Both the position numbers and the translations under genes were made by a program. This document shows positions 33,473 to 41,650 of a stretch of 64,000 nt of DNA, in pieces. The stretch comes from Mesorhizobium sp. Lineage in GTDB: Bacteria; Pseudomonadota; Alphaproteobacteria; Rhizobiales; Rhizobiaceae. Every line of letters begins with the position of its first letter. Position 1 is the first letter of the stretch. Location of the stretch: positions 1 through 64,000 of the forward strand of contig SAQL01000016.1 in the NCBI GenBank assembly GCA_004020645.1, written 5' to 3'. The notes under the pieces are model-generated. The model worked only from the letters and a program-made list of their open reading frames with translations, did not search any database and had not been told where the DNA came from.

Positions 33473-34256
33473 GCTCCAGTCGGGCGATCTCGGCCGCTTT
33501 GACTATGCCGCGGCATTCACCGCCGGTTTGTTCGATCCTGACCGTGCCCCGCCTGACGCCGTCTCGGGGCCGAACGGGAAGGCTGCGATCAAGCGCTATG
33601 CCGTCTACCGCAATAACGTCACGGTCAGCCTGATCGATGCGCTGGCCGCCAGCTTTCCAGCGACGCTGCGCATCACCGGCCCGGACTTCTTTCGCGCAAT
33701 GGCGCGCTTTCATGTTCGCGAAACACCGCCCACCTCGCCGCTTCTATTCGAATACGGCCGCGACTTTCCCGATTTCATCGAACGTTACGAATACGCCCAG
33801 TCGATGCCGTGGCTGGCTGACGTGGCGCGCATGGAACGGGCCTGGCTCGACGCCTATCATGCCGCCGACGCGGAACCGCTGGCTTCCGGAGCACTGGCGT
33901 CGATCCCGCCCGAACGACTGGCCGATACCGTGTTTGTGCCGCACCCGGCAACGCGCGCCATTCACTCGCACTATCCAGTTGTGACGATCTTTGCGGCAAA
34001 CCGGAGCGACGGTCCTGTCGGGCGGATTGAGGCGGGCGACCCTGAAGATGCGCTGGTCACGCGGCCCGGCCTCGAAGTCTTCGTTCGCCACCTGCCGCCC
34101 GGCGGTGCGGTTTTCCTGGACCGTCTGATGGCGGGCGAGCCGCTCGGCGCGGCGGCGGCGGCAGCATTTGCGGAGCGTGCCGAATTCGACCTTGCCGTGA
34201 ACATTGCCGGCCTGCTGCAGGCAGGTGCCTTCACAACGGCACACCAGGGAGGATGA
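33459..34256 (+). CDS. bufC: DUF2063 family protein (BufC-like)
   Basis: A 265-residue soluble protein. The N-terminal DUF2063 domain covers residues about 10-100: AAFTAGLFDPDRAPPDAVSG, then KRYAVYRNNVTVSLIDALAASFPATLRITGPDFFRAMARFHVRETPP, then SPLLFEYGRDFPDFIERYE. The C-terminal half is a second alpha/beta domain. This is the constant partner of DUF692 enzymes. It is thought to present the precursor peptide to the enzyme, like TglI/MbnC-type partners. It overlaps bufB by 14 bases and doxX by 4, so the genes are coupled. Confidence 0.9.
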   Translation: MPQDELQSGDLGRFDYAAAFTAGLFDPDRAPPDAVSGPNGKAAIKRYAVYRNNVTVSLIDALAASFPATLRITGPDFFRAMARFHVRETPPTSPLLFEYGRDFPDFIERYEYAQSMPWLADVARMERAWLDAYHAADAEPLASGALASIPPERLADTVFVPHPATRAIHSHYPVVTIFAANRSDGPVGRIEAGDPEDALVTRPGLEVFVRHLPPGGAVFLDRLMAGEPLGAAAAAAFAERAEFDLAVNIAGLLQAGAFTTAHQGG

Positions 34257-34756
34257 GCATGACGAATCATGGGCAGAACGCCAGCACCGAGCCGCGAGGG
34301 ATCGCCGCCCTCGCCGAGAGGGTGAATGCCGCCCTGCGCACGAGTGCCACACCGTCGCTGACGCAGCTCGTACTGCGCTGCGCGCTCGCCGTCCCGTTCT
34401 GGCGGTCCGGCATCAACAAATGGGACGGTTTTTTGCAGCTGAACGAGGTCGCCGTGCTGCTTTTCAGCTCGGAGCTCAAGCTGCATCTGCCCGGCGGCCC
34501 TTACAATTTTCCCGCACCTGGGCTTGTGGCGTTCGTCTCAGGAACTGCGGAAATCCTGCTGCCGATTCTCCTCGTTCTCGGCCTGGCGACACGACTGGCG
34601 GCATTCGGGCTGCTCGTGATGACGCTGGTCATACAACTCACCGTGCCGGACGGCTGGCCGCTGCACATCACCTGGGCGGCGATGGCGCTTGGCATCATGG
34701 CGTGGGGACCCGGCCGGATTGCGCTCGATCACTGGATCGGCACTGACAAGGGCTGA
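34253..34756 (+). CDS. DoxX family membrane protein of the bufferin operon
   Basis: A 167-residue inner-membrane protein of the DoxX family with about four helices: LVLRCALAVPFWRSGINKWDGF, LVAFVSGTAEILLPILLVLGL, RLAAFGLLVMTLVIQLTV and ITWAAMALGIMAWGPG. The motif FWRSGINKW is typical of the DoxX members that accompany DUF692 operons. It may pass electrons to the oxygen-using enzyme or protect it; this is inference. It starts within the bufC stop (ATGA) and is the last gene of the operon. Confidence 0.88.
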   Translation: MSMTNHGQNASTEPRGIAALAERVNAALRTSATPSLTQLVLRCALAVPFWRSGINKWDGFLQLNEVAVLLFSSELKLHLPGGPYNFPAPGLVAFVSGTAEILLPILLVLGLATRLAAFGLLVMTLVIQLTVPDGWPLHITWAAMALGIMAWGPGRIALDHWIGTDKG

Positions 34757-34802
34757 GCTAATCCACCTCCTCCGCGTCCGCATTGCCATCAGGTGGTGCC
34801 GA

Positions 34803-35825
34803 TTACGGCAGCAACGCCCAAATCGCATCGAAAGCGTATCCAATCAGCAGCGAACCGATCACTGCAAGAGTCACGAACAGGGCGATGGTTGACGGCCTAA
34901 GGACCAAGGCTACGGCCAAGACGCCCCAAATGCTGACCGCGCCGCCTGAAACGAGGAGTGCCATTGCCGCACCGGGTGACATACCGATATCAAGTAATCC
35001 TCGAACCAAGGGCAATGCCGCAAGACCATCGAGATACATCGGTGCACCGACCAGCACCGCGATCGGGATAGCGTATGGGGAATCCTCGCCGACATAGGCG
35101 GTGAGGAGATGAGACGGCAGAAGGTCACGCAGCAGAAACTCAACCGAAAAAGCAAATGTCAAACAAATCACGACGATCCTCGTTGTCGAAATAAGATTTG
35201 CTCCAAATGCTCGAATGCGACCCGGGTCTCGCCAGATTTGGAATGAGAAACCCATTGGCATGCACGTGCCGAACTGCCCGTTGTCCATAAAACGCTGCGG
35301 CCGTAACGGGTACTGGACCATCGTCGTGCGTACGAGGAGAGCGGTTACCGCGCCGGAAAAAACTCCAAGCGCAAAGGCCGCCAACATCTTTCCGATGGCG
35401 AACCCAGGGCCGAGGAGCGCCCACGTCGCTATGAGCATTGTGGGACCAGTAACAGGCGAGGAAAGCCAAAATGCCATAATGGGCGCAAGCGGAACGCCGG
35501 ATGCAAGGAATCCCGTCGTGAGCGGCAACACCGTTACGCCACACACAGGAGTCACAGTGCCGATGCCCGACGCAATCACAACCGTTGCGACAGGACGCCC
35601 CTTAAACCACCGTGCCGTAATGGTTGCCGCTCCGCTGGCCGCAACCCATGCCGAGAGGACTAGCCCAACTGCAATCATCAGCGCGACATCCAGGAAGCTC
35701 TGCAAGACAAAATGGAACGTCTCCTGTGCCCGTTGCGGCCACGTAAGGGCGGCGACCGTCAGAACAGCAGCCGTCGTCCACATGATCAGCTTTTGCATGT
35801 TCGGAAGCGCAATGCTCATGACCAT
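34803..35825 (-). CDS. Permease, UPF0718/ArsP-like
   Basis: A 340-residue membrane protein with about ten helices. Family blocks include GLVLSAWVAASG near residue 55, GTVTPVCGVTVLPLTTGFLASGVPLAPIMAFWLSSPVTGPTMLIATWALLG (residues 85-140) with the conserved Cys-Gly, and a related second half with GAPMYLDGLAALPLVRGLLDIGMSPGAAMALLVSGGAVS. Related permeases export trivalent organoarsenicals or unknown metals; the substrate here is open. It converges with doxX and is divergent from the LysR gene, which probably controls it. Confidence 0.82.
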   Translation of the reverse strand: MVMSIALPNMQKLIMWTTAAVLTVAALTWPQRAQETFHFVLQSFLDVALMIAVGLVLSAWVAASGAATITARWFKGRPVATVVIASGIGTVTPVCGVTVLPLTTGFLASGVPLAPIMAFWLSSPVTGPTMLIATWALLGPGFAIGKMLAAFALGVFSGAVTALLVRTTMVQYPLRPQRFMDNGQFGTCMPMGFSFQIWRDPGRIRAFGANLISTTRIVVICLTFAFSVEFLLRDLLPSHLLTAYVGEDSPYAIPIAVLVGAPMYLDGLAALPLVRGLLDIGMSPGAAMALLVSGGAVSIWGVLAVALVLRPSTIALFVTLAVIGSLLIGYAFDAIWALLP

Positions 35826-35870
35826 ATTCTTTTTGAGAGCAGTCTACGGCGTGCCCTTCCATTGAAGAAA

Positions 35871-35889
35871 CGAATAGATTAAATATTCG
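35871..35889. promoter_or_regulatory. LysR-type operator candidate
   Basis: CGAATA (35871-35876) and TATTCG (35884-35889) form a perfect inverted repeat, with an AT-rich 7-base spacer, in the 66-base gap between the divergent permease and LysR genes. It overlaps the expected translation start site of the LysR gene, so it could mediate autorepression. Confidence 0.5.
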
Positions 35890-35891
35890 AT

Positions 35892-36776
35892 ATGAGAAAA
35901 AACGATATCTTGCTTCCCCAGCTTGATAGCGACCTGCTTCGCAGCTTCCTGGCTGTCGCCAAGGCCGGCAGCGTCAGTGGCGGCGCGGCGCGTCTGCTTC
36001 GGACGCAATCCGCCGTCAGCCTTCAGGTGCAAAAGCTCGAAGAAATCGTGGCGCACCAATTGTTCGATCGGCATGGACGCGGCGTTTCCCTCACGGCACG
36101 CGGCGAACAATTGCTGCCGATCGCACGCCAAGTCGTTGAAGTCCTCGATCAGGCGGTCGTTGCCATGCGAGAGCCGGATACCAAAGCCGAAATCCGCCTT
36201 GGCATACCCGAAGAATACAGCGATACCTTGCTTCCCGCGATCCTGGCCGATTTCTCGCAAGAGCAGCCCGGCGCTCGCATCCTCTTGCGTTGCGGCCCGA
36301 GCGTGGAGTTTCCGTCAGCGCTCGCGGCTGACGAACTGGATATCGCGCTGCATGCTCCCGAGAGTGTCGCGGCTCACGATATTGTCGTTCACCGTGAAGC
36401 CGCCATTTGGGCCGGGTCGGCTTTCCATGAGATCGAGCACCGTCGTCCGTTGCCGGTGGCGCTGTTTGATCGAAAGTGTTGGTGGCGGGAACGCTGCCTC
36501 AATCTGCTGGAAACAGCACATTTGGACTACGAGATCGTCTGCACCAGCGAAAGCGTCGCTGGCATTCGGGCCGCCATCTCGGCGGGGTTCGCTGTCGGTG
36601 TCCTGCCGCAATGTGCAATTACCGACCGGGTTAGGGAGTTGCCCGAGGCAACTCTTCCACAACTTGGAGAAACCGCGCTTGTTCTAACGTGTTCGTCCGC
36701 TGTGCCACTTCGCCTTGCGAACAGCCTCACCGCGATCGTCACGAAGACGGTTCGCGCACTCGAACCGCGTGCTTAG
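35892..36776 (+). CDS. LysR family transcriptional regulator
   Basis: A 294-residue LysR regulator. The winged helix lies at residues 10-70 (LLRSFLAVAKAGSVSGGAARLLRTQSAVSLQVQKLEEIVAHQLFDRHGRGVSLT). The effector domain begins near residue 98 (KAEIRLGIPEEYSDTLLPAILADF) and has the family segment GIRAAISAGFAVGVLPQCAI. It carries several cysteines (Cys111-like RCGPS, KCWWRERC) that might be redox- or metal-sensitive; this is speculative. It is divergent from the permease gene and probably regulates it. Confidence 0.88.
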   Translation: MRKNDILLPQLDSDLLRSFLAVAKAGSVSGGAARLLRTQSAVSLQVQKLEEIVAHQLFDRHGRGVSLTARGEQLLPIARQVVEVLDQAVVAMREPDTKAEIRLGIPEEYSDTLLPAILADFSQEQPGARILLRCGPSVEFPSALAADELDIALHAPESVAAHDIVVHREAAIWAGSAFHEIEHRRPLPVALFDRKCWWRERCLNLLETAHLDYEIVCTSESVAGIRAAISAGFAVGVLPQCAITDRVRELPEATLPQLGETALVLTCSSAVPLRLANSLTAIVTKTVRALEPRA

Positions 36777-36940
36777 TCCGGAGGGTCCATTCCCGCACCC
36801 ATTGGCGACGTAGCACCGTGAAGTGGCAATGACGGGGTCGGGGTCAAGGGCGTGAATTCGGCCGCTGGCGAACGAGATTCCGCTTAGGATCAGGATCGAA
36901 GGATTGCCATTCGGCAGATCCCTGGCGGTGACGCGAAGCA

Positions 36941-37429
36941 TCAATTTCGTTTCGGCGCGGCCTGCTTCCAGCGGCTTGCTGCCTCGTCATCGGCCTCTTT
37001 GGCGTCGACCCAGCTGCCTTGCGAGCCATCGGCAAGGTGCTCCTTCTTCCAGAACGGCGCGCGCGATTTCAGGTAATCCATCAGGAAGTTCGCCGCCTCG
37101 AACGCCGCCTGCCGGTGCGTGGAGGCAGCGACCACCAGCACGATGTTCTCACCGGGCGCGATCCTGCCGTGGCGATGGATGGCGGTGAGCCCCTGCAGCG
37201 GCCAGCGGCCGACCGCCTCGACGGCGATGCGGCCGATCTCGGCCTCGGCCATGCCGGGATAATGTTCGAGTTCGAGTGCCGCGAGCCTGCCCGCCTCATC
37301 GCGGCAGAGACCCGAGAAAGTCACCACGGCGCCGATGTCGGCGCGGCCTTGCGTGATCTTGGCGATCTCGGCGGCGACATCGAAATCCTCCGCCTGGATG
37401 CGCACTGTCGGCACCACCGCGCCGGGCAT
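36941..37429 (-). CDS. moaE: Molybdopterin synthase catalytic subunit
   Basis: A 162-residue MoaE, the large subunit of molybdopterin synthase. With MoaD it inserts two sulfurs into precursor Z. Landmarks: the start VRIQAEDFDVAAEI, the block GAVVTFSGLCRDE, LELEHYPGMAEAEI, AIHRHGRIAPGENIVLVVAASTHRQAAFEA, and MDYLKSRAPFWKKEH with the active-site lysines. The C-terminus (DAKEADDEAASRWKQ) is repeated in part at 32011-32050. The ATG starts one base after the moaD stop; a GTG 9 bases upstream, overlapping moaD, is an alternative. Confidence 0.95.
   Translation of the reverse strand: MPGAVVPTVRIQAEDFDVAAEIAKITQGRADIGAVVTFSGLCRDEAGRLAALELEHYPGMAEAEIGRIAVEAVGRWPLQGLTAIHRHGRIAPGENIVLVVAASTHRQAAFEAANFLMDYLKSRAPFWKKEHLADGSQGSWVDAKEADDEAASRWKQAAPKRN
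36966..37005. repeat. Second copy of the 40-bp direct repeat (within moaE)
   Basis: This is the right-hand partner of 32011-32050, lying inside the 3' end of moaE. The two copies are 4.9 kb apart and enclose the bufferin operon, the permease and its LysR regulator. Confidence 0.6.
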
Positions 37430-37430
37430 T

Positions 37431-37688
37431 TCAGCCACCCGTCATCGGCGGGAACAGCGCGATCTCGCGCGCGCCTGATATCTTCTCGCGGTGCTCGACA
37501 TGTTCCTGGTCAATGGCGACGCGGATCACGTCAGGATATTGCAGCGCGTGCTCGTACTCCTCGCCGCGCGATTTCAGCCAGCGCAGCAGGTCGGCCACGG
37601 TCTCGATGCCAGCGGGCAGCTCGACATCCTCTTGCGGCTTGCCGATCCGCTCGCGCACCCAGGCGAAATAGATGAGCCTCGTCGACAT
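37431..37688 (-). CDS. moaD: Molybdopterin synthase sulfur carrier subunit
   Basis: An 85-residue ubiquitin-like protein ending in the required Gly-Gly (LFPPMTGG), which is adenylated and thiocarboxylated to hand sulfur to MoaE. The beta-grasp start IYFAWVRERIGKPQEDVELP and the VAIDQEHV segment fit. It sits one base before pgsA's stop on one side and abuts moaE on the other, so pgsA, moaD and moaE form one operon. Confidence 0.95.
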   Translation of the reverse strand: MSTRLIYFAWVRERIGKPQEDVELPAGIETVADLLRWLKSRGEEYEHALQYPDVIRVAIDQEHVEHREKISGAREIALFPPMTGG

Positions 37689-37689
37689 C

Positions 37690-38286
37690 TTACTCGTCCA
37701 TGATGTGCTTGAGGCCGGCGCGGAAGTAGTCGTAGCCAGTGTAAAGCGTCACCAAGGCGGCGATCCACAACAGCACAAGCCCGGTCTGGGTGGTCAGCGG
37801 GAAGATCTTGTCGCCGGCAGGTCCCGCGAGCAGGAAGGCGATGGCGACCATCTGGATGGTGGTCTTCCACTTTGCCAGCTGCGTCACCGGTACCGAGACC
37901 TTCAGCGCCGCCAGATATTCGCGCAGGCCCGAGACCAGGATCTCGCGGCACAGGATGATGATCGCGGCCCACAGCGACCAGCCGGCGATGCCGGCATGCC
38001 TGTCGGTGTCGGCCGCCAGCAGCAGCAGGCACGTGGCGACCAGCAACTTGTCGGCGATCGGATCGAGCATCTTGCCGATATTCGAGGTCTGCTGCCAGGC
38101 GCGCGCCAGATAGCCGTCGAAATAATCGGTGATCGAGGCCAGCAGAAAAATGATCAACGCCGACCAGCGGGCGAAGTCGCTCGACTTCAAATGCCCTTCG
38201 AGAAAAAAACACAGCACAACCAGCGGCACCGCGAGAATGCGGACGTAGGTGAGCATGTTGGGCAGGTTGAATGCGCGCTGGGCCAT
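37690..38286 (-). CDS. pgsA: CDP-diacylglycerol-glycerol-3-phosphate phosphatidyltransferase
   Basis: A 198-residue integral membrane enzyme that makes phosphatidylglycerol phosphate. The signature D-x2-DG-x2-AR-x8-G-x3-D-x3-D reads DYFDGYLARAWQQTSNIGKMLDPIAD. The start FNLPNMLTYVRILAVPLVVL is typical of PgsA. Five to six helices are visible. The start MAQRAFNLP was chosen where the family begins. In rhizobia pgsA lies between uvrC and moaD, as here. Confidence 0.95.
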   Translation of the reverse strand: MAQRAFNLPNMLTYVRILAVPLVVLCFFLEGHLKSSDFARWSALIIFLLASITDYFDGYLARAWQQTSNIGKMLDPIADKLLVATCLLLLAADTDRHAGIAGWSLWAAIIILCREILVSGLREYLAALKVSVPVTQLAKWKTTIQMVAIAFLLAGPAGDKIFPLTTQTGLVLLWIAALVTLYTGYDYFRAGLKHIMDE

Positions 38287-38385
38287 ATTTTTGGGAACTC
38301 TTTCTGCCTGCCTACTCAAATCAGAAGCGAATGTGGGGGGTCAACAGGCGATAGTCGATGGACCAACCGAAAATAGCCGAATCCA

Positions 38386-40470
38386 TCAGCTCTCGTGAAA
38401 ATGGTTGTAGACCAGTTTCGCTACCTGCTCGGAAATGCCGTCGACCTTGACCAAATCCTCGATCGCGGCGCGGCTGACCGCCTTGGCGGTGCCGAAATGC
38501 ATGAGCAGCGCGCGCTTGCGGCCCGGGCCGATGCCGCTGATCTCGTCGAGCGGGCTCTTGACCATCTCCTTCTTGCGGCGGGCGCGGTGCGAGCCGATGG
38601 CGAAGCGGTGGACCTCGTCGCGCAGCCGCTGGACGAAATAGAGCACCGGGTCGCGCACGGGGAGCGAAAACGGTGGCTTGCCCCTCACGAAGAAGCGTTC
38701 GCGGCCGGCGTCACGGTCCTGGCCCTTGGCGATGCCGATGGCCTGGACACGGTCCTCGATGCCGAGATCGGCGAGTATCTTGCGCACTGCCGTCATCTGG
38801 CCCTGGCCGCCATCGATGAGGATGACGTCTGGCCAGACCGGGAAGCCGCCCGCATCCTCGATACCGTCGCCCTGTTCAGCCAGGGTGTCGTCCGCCGCCT
38901 GTTCGCTCTGCGGCATATCGCCATGTTCCTTCAGCAGCCGAGAAAAGCGCCGCTCCATCACCTCGCGCATCATTCCGAAATCGTCTCCCGGCGTGATCTC
39001 GGTCGAGCGGATGTTGAATTTCCGGTACTGGTTCTTCACGAAGCCTTCCGGCCCGGCGACGACCATGGCGCCGACCGCGTTGGTGCCCATGATATGGGAG
39101 TTGTCATAGACCTCGATGCGCACCGGTGTTTTTTTCAGGCCGAAGGTCTCGGCGAAGCCGGTGAGCAATCTCCCTTGCGTCGAGGTCTCGGCCAGCCGGC
39201 GGCCGAGCGCCTCACGGGCATTCTGCAAGGCGTTGTCGGTCAAATCCTTCTTTTCGCCGCGTTGCGGCACCGAGATCGCCACCTTGCGGCCCGCACGGGT
39301 GGAGAGCGCCTCGGCCAGCAATTCCTGGTCCTCGACGCCATGCGACAACAGGATGGTGCGCGGCGTCGGCTTGTCGTCATAGAATTGCGCCAGGAACGAG
39401 CCCAGCACCTCGGCTGCGTCCAGCGCCGGATCGGCCTTTGGGAAATAGGCGCGGTTACCCCAGTTCTGACCGGTGCGGAAGAAGAACACCTGGATGCAGA
39501 CCTGGCCGCCTTCCTGGTGGATGGCGAAGACATCGGCCTCGTCGACGGTCTGCGGGTTGATGCCCTGATGGCTCTGCACATGCGAAAGCGCCGCCAGCCG
39601 GTCGCGATAGATGGCCGCGCGCTCGAAGTCGAGGTTTTCCGCGGCCTGCTGCATGGCGGCGGAGATATCGGTCTTCACCTTCTGGCTGCGGCCGGACAAG
39701 AAGTCCTTCGCCTCGGCGACCAGCTTTGCATAGTCACTATGCGAGATTTCGCCGGTGCATGGGCCGGCGCAGCGCTTGATCTGGAACAGCAGGCACGGCC
39801 GCGTGCGGTTCTCGTAGAAGGAGTTGGTGCAGCTCCTGAGCAGGAAGGCGCGCTGCAGCGAATTGATGGTGCGGCCGACGGCGCCGGCCGAGGCGAAGGG
39901 GCCGAAATAGTCGCCCTTGCGCGAGCGCGCGCCGCGATGCTTGTAGATGCCGGGCGAGACATGATCGCCGGTCAACAGGATGTAGGGGAACGACTTGTCG
40001 TCCCGCATCAGCACATTGAATCGCGGCCGCAAGCGCTTGATAAGGTTGGCTTCCAGCAGCAGCGCTTCGATCTCGGTGCGGGTGACGACGAACTCCATTG
40101 TCGCCGTCTCGCGCACCATGCGGCCGATGCGGCTGGTGTGGAAACGGCCTTGCGCGTAATTGGTCACCCGCTTCTTCAGGCTGCGCGCCTTGCCGACATA
40201 GAGCACGTCGCCTGCGGCATTCATCATGCGGTAGACGCCGGGCGCGTTGGGCAGCCGTTTGACCAGCGTCTGGATGACTTCGGCGCCGACCATGCCGTCG
40301 GCATCGCCGTCATGCGGCGTCCAATCGATGGCCGTGAAGGCGACGTCAGGGCCGCCGGAACCGGGAGCCGACGGATCGACGATCTCCTCCGCCGCCTCGT
40401 CCTCGAGGTCGACATCGGGGGGCAGGTCGTCGGCGGCGCCTCGTTTGTGTTTCTGCTCCATGGGACTCAT
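38386..40470 (-). CDS. uvrC: Excinuclease ABC subunit C
   Basis: A 694-residue UvrC, the dual-incision nuclease of nucleotide excision repair. An acidic N-terminal extension of about 45 residues is usual in rhizobia. The GIY-YIG domain (LPNAPGVYRMMNAAGDVLYVGKARSLKKRVTNY) is followed by CAGPCTGEIS, a UVR motif region (LDFERAAIYRDRLAAL) and the RNase H-like endonuclease domain (EVYDNSHIMGTNAVGAMVV, DVILIDGGQGQM). It ends with two helix-hairpin-helix motifs (LDEISGIGPGRKRALL; EDLVKVDGISEQVAK). The ATG overlaps the stop of the SDR gene by 4 bases. Confidence 0.96.
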   Translation of the reverse strand: MSPMEQKHKRGAADDLPPDVDLEDEAAEEIVDPSAPGSGGPDVAFTAIDWTPHDGDADGMVGAEVIQTLVKRLPNAPGVYRMMNAAGDVLYVGKARSLKKRVTNYAQGRFHTSRIGRMVRETATMEFVVTRTEIEALLLEANLIKRLRPRFNVLMRDDKSFPYILLTGDHVSPGIYKHRGARSRKGDYFGPFASAGAVGRTINSLQRAFLLRSCTNSFYENRTRPCLLFQIKRCAGPCTGEISHSDYAKLVAEAKDFLSGRSQKVKTDISAAMQQAAENLDFERAAIYRDRLAALSHVQSHQGINPQTVDEADVFAIHQEGGQVCIQVFFFRTGQNWGNRAYFPKADPALDAAEVLGSFLAQFYDDKPTPRTILLSHGVEDQELLAEALSTRAGRKVAISVPQRGEKKDLTDNALQNAREALGRRLAETSTQGRLLTGFAETFGLKKTPVRIEVYDNSHIMGTNAVGAMVVAGPEGFVKNQYRKFNIRSTEITPGDDFGMMREVMERRFSRLLKEHGDMPQSEQAADDTLAEQGDGIEDAGGFPVWPDVILIDGGQGQMTAVRKILADLGIEDRVQAIGIAKGQDRDAGRERFFVRGKPPFSLPVRDPVLYFVQRLRDEVHRFAIGSHRARRKKEMVKSPLDEISGIGPGRKRALLMHFGTAKAVSRAAIEDLVKVDGISEQVAKLVYNHFHES

Positions 40471-41243
40471 TCGATAATGCCTGTCACATCCGGCGTCTGC
40501 CATGCAAGGTGCTGGCCGCCGTCGAGCGCGATCATCTGGCCGGTGACCGAGCGCGCGCGCCAGAGATAGCGGATGGTGGCGCCGAATTCAGGCAATTCCG
40601 GGCCGCGCTTCAGGATCAGGCCGTCGACCTGCGCGGCAAAATCGCTGTCTTCCTGGCGCGCGCTCTTCAGCGTCGGGCCGGGGCCGATGGCGTTGACGCG
40701 AATGCGGGGTGCCAGCGCCTGCGCCATCATCTGCGTCTCTGTCCACAATGTCGATTTCGACAGCGCATAGGAGAAATAGCGTGGCGTCGGGCGCCAGACG
40801 CGCTGGTCGATCATATTGACGATCAGCCCGTCCTGGCCTTCCGGCAGAGCGCGGGCGAATTCTTGCGCCAAACGTGCCGGCGCCTTCACATGGACGGCGA
40901 AGTGACGGTCCCAGGCAATCCAGTCGACGTCCTGAACCGTGTCGTCCACGAACAGCGAGGCATTGTTGACCAGCAGTGTAACAGGTCCGAGCGCGGCTGC
41001 GGCGTGGCCGACCAGGTCGCCGACCGCGGCCATGTCGGTCAGGTCGGCGCCGACCACAGCGGCGCGGCCATCCTGGCCAAAATGGCCGCCGTTGATCCGC
41101 GCGGCCAACGCTTCCGCCTCGGCCCGCGAGCGGTTGCAATGGATGACGACAGCAAAACCGTTCGCGGCCAGATCCTCGACGATCGCCTTGCCGATCCGCT
41201 TGCCCCCGCCGGTCACCAGCGCCGTTCCAGCGGCATTGCTCAT
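40467..41243 (-). CDS. SDR family oxidoreductase (pteridine reductase-like)
   Basis: A 258-residue SDR. The cofactor motif TGGGKRIGKAI with the following basic residues (HCNRSRAEAE) suggests NADPH. NNASLF, the YALSKSTLW Tyr/Lys pair, and the closing SVTGQMIALDGGQHLAW motif resemble pteridine reductases and FolM-type dihydromonapterin reductases. The usual Ser in strand 5 is replaced (MIDQRV). It lies upstream of uvrC with a 4-base overlap, so uvrC is translated from the same transcript. Confidence 0.85.
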   Translation of the reverse strand: MSNAAGTALVTGGGKRIGKAIVEDLAANGFAVVIHCNRSRAEAEALAARINGGHFGQDGRAAVVGADLTDMAAVGDLVGHAAAALGPVTLLVNNASLFVDDTVQDVDWIAWDRHFAVHVKAPARLAQEFARALPEGQDGLIVNMIDQRVWRPTPRYFSYALSKSTLWTETQMMAQALAPRIRVNAIGPGPTLKSARQEDSDFAAQVDGLILKRGPELPEFGATIRYLWRARSVTGQMIALDGGQHLAWQTPDVTGIIE

Positions 41244-41650
41244 CCTGTCAATCCTCAATGGGCTTCGATTTCAGCCAGTCGGCGAAATATGGCCGGCCAA
41301 GCGTTAAATGCCGTTCGGACCTTGGGCAGCATTGTGGCAAAGCGGCCGGATCGGTCTTTCGACTGTGGCCGGGACTCGGCCGTCAAAACGCAATATAGGG
41401 CTCCGGACCCCTTGCTCCAAGCGGTGTTCAGCGCGGCACGGCAAAGCCTCCTGACACTATCTGTTGCGCAGATACAACGTCAAAATTCAGCCTCATTCGT
41501 GCCCGGTAATGACCCAAGTTCAGGTTCGCTTCAGCCGCATTTCGACACGACATTCGGAACCGTTGAGCGCCAGACCCGTCTATCCCCCCGGCGGGTTGAG
41601 GGCGCTTGTGAAAAGCAAGCCTGTGCCTGTGGCTTAAGGAGTAAAGAACA
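41244..41650. other. Intergenic region
   Basis: About 405 bases between the divergent SDR and outer-membrane genes. It must hold both promoters. TTAAGGAG at 41634-41641 is a strong Shine-Dalgarno for the outer-membrane protein. No gene is convincing. Confidence 0.5.

Noticed and set aside
38395..40569. A 724-codon plus-strand frame opposite uvrC
   Set aside because: It mirrors uvrC and has the His/Arg/Gly-rich composition of antisense frames. No family is seen.
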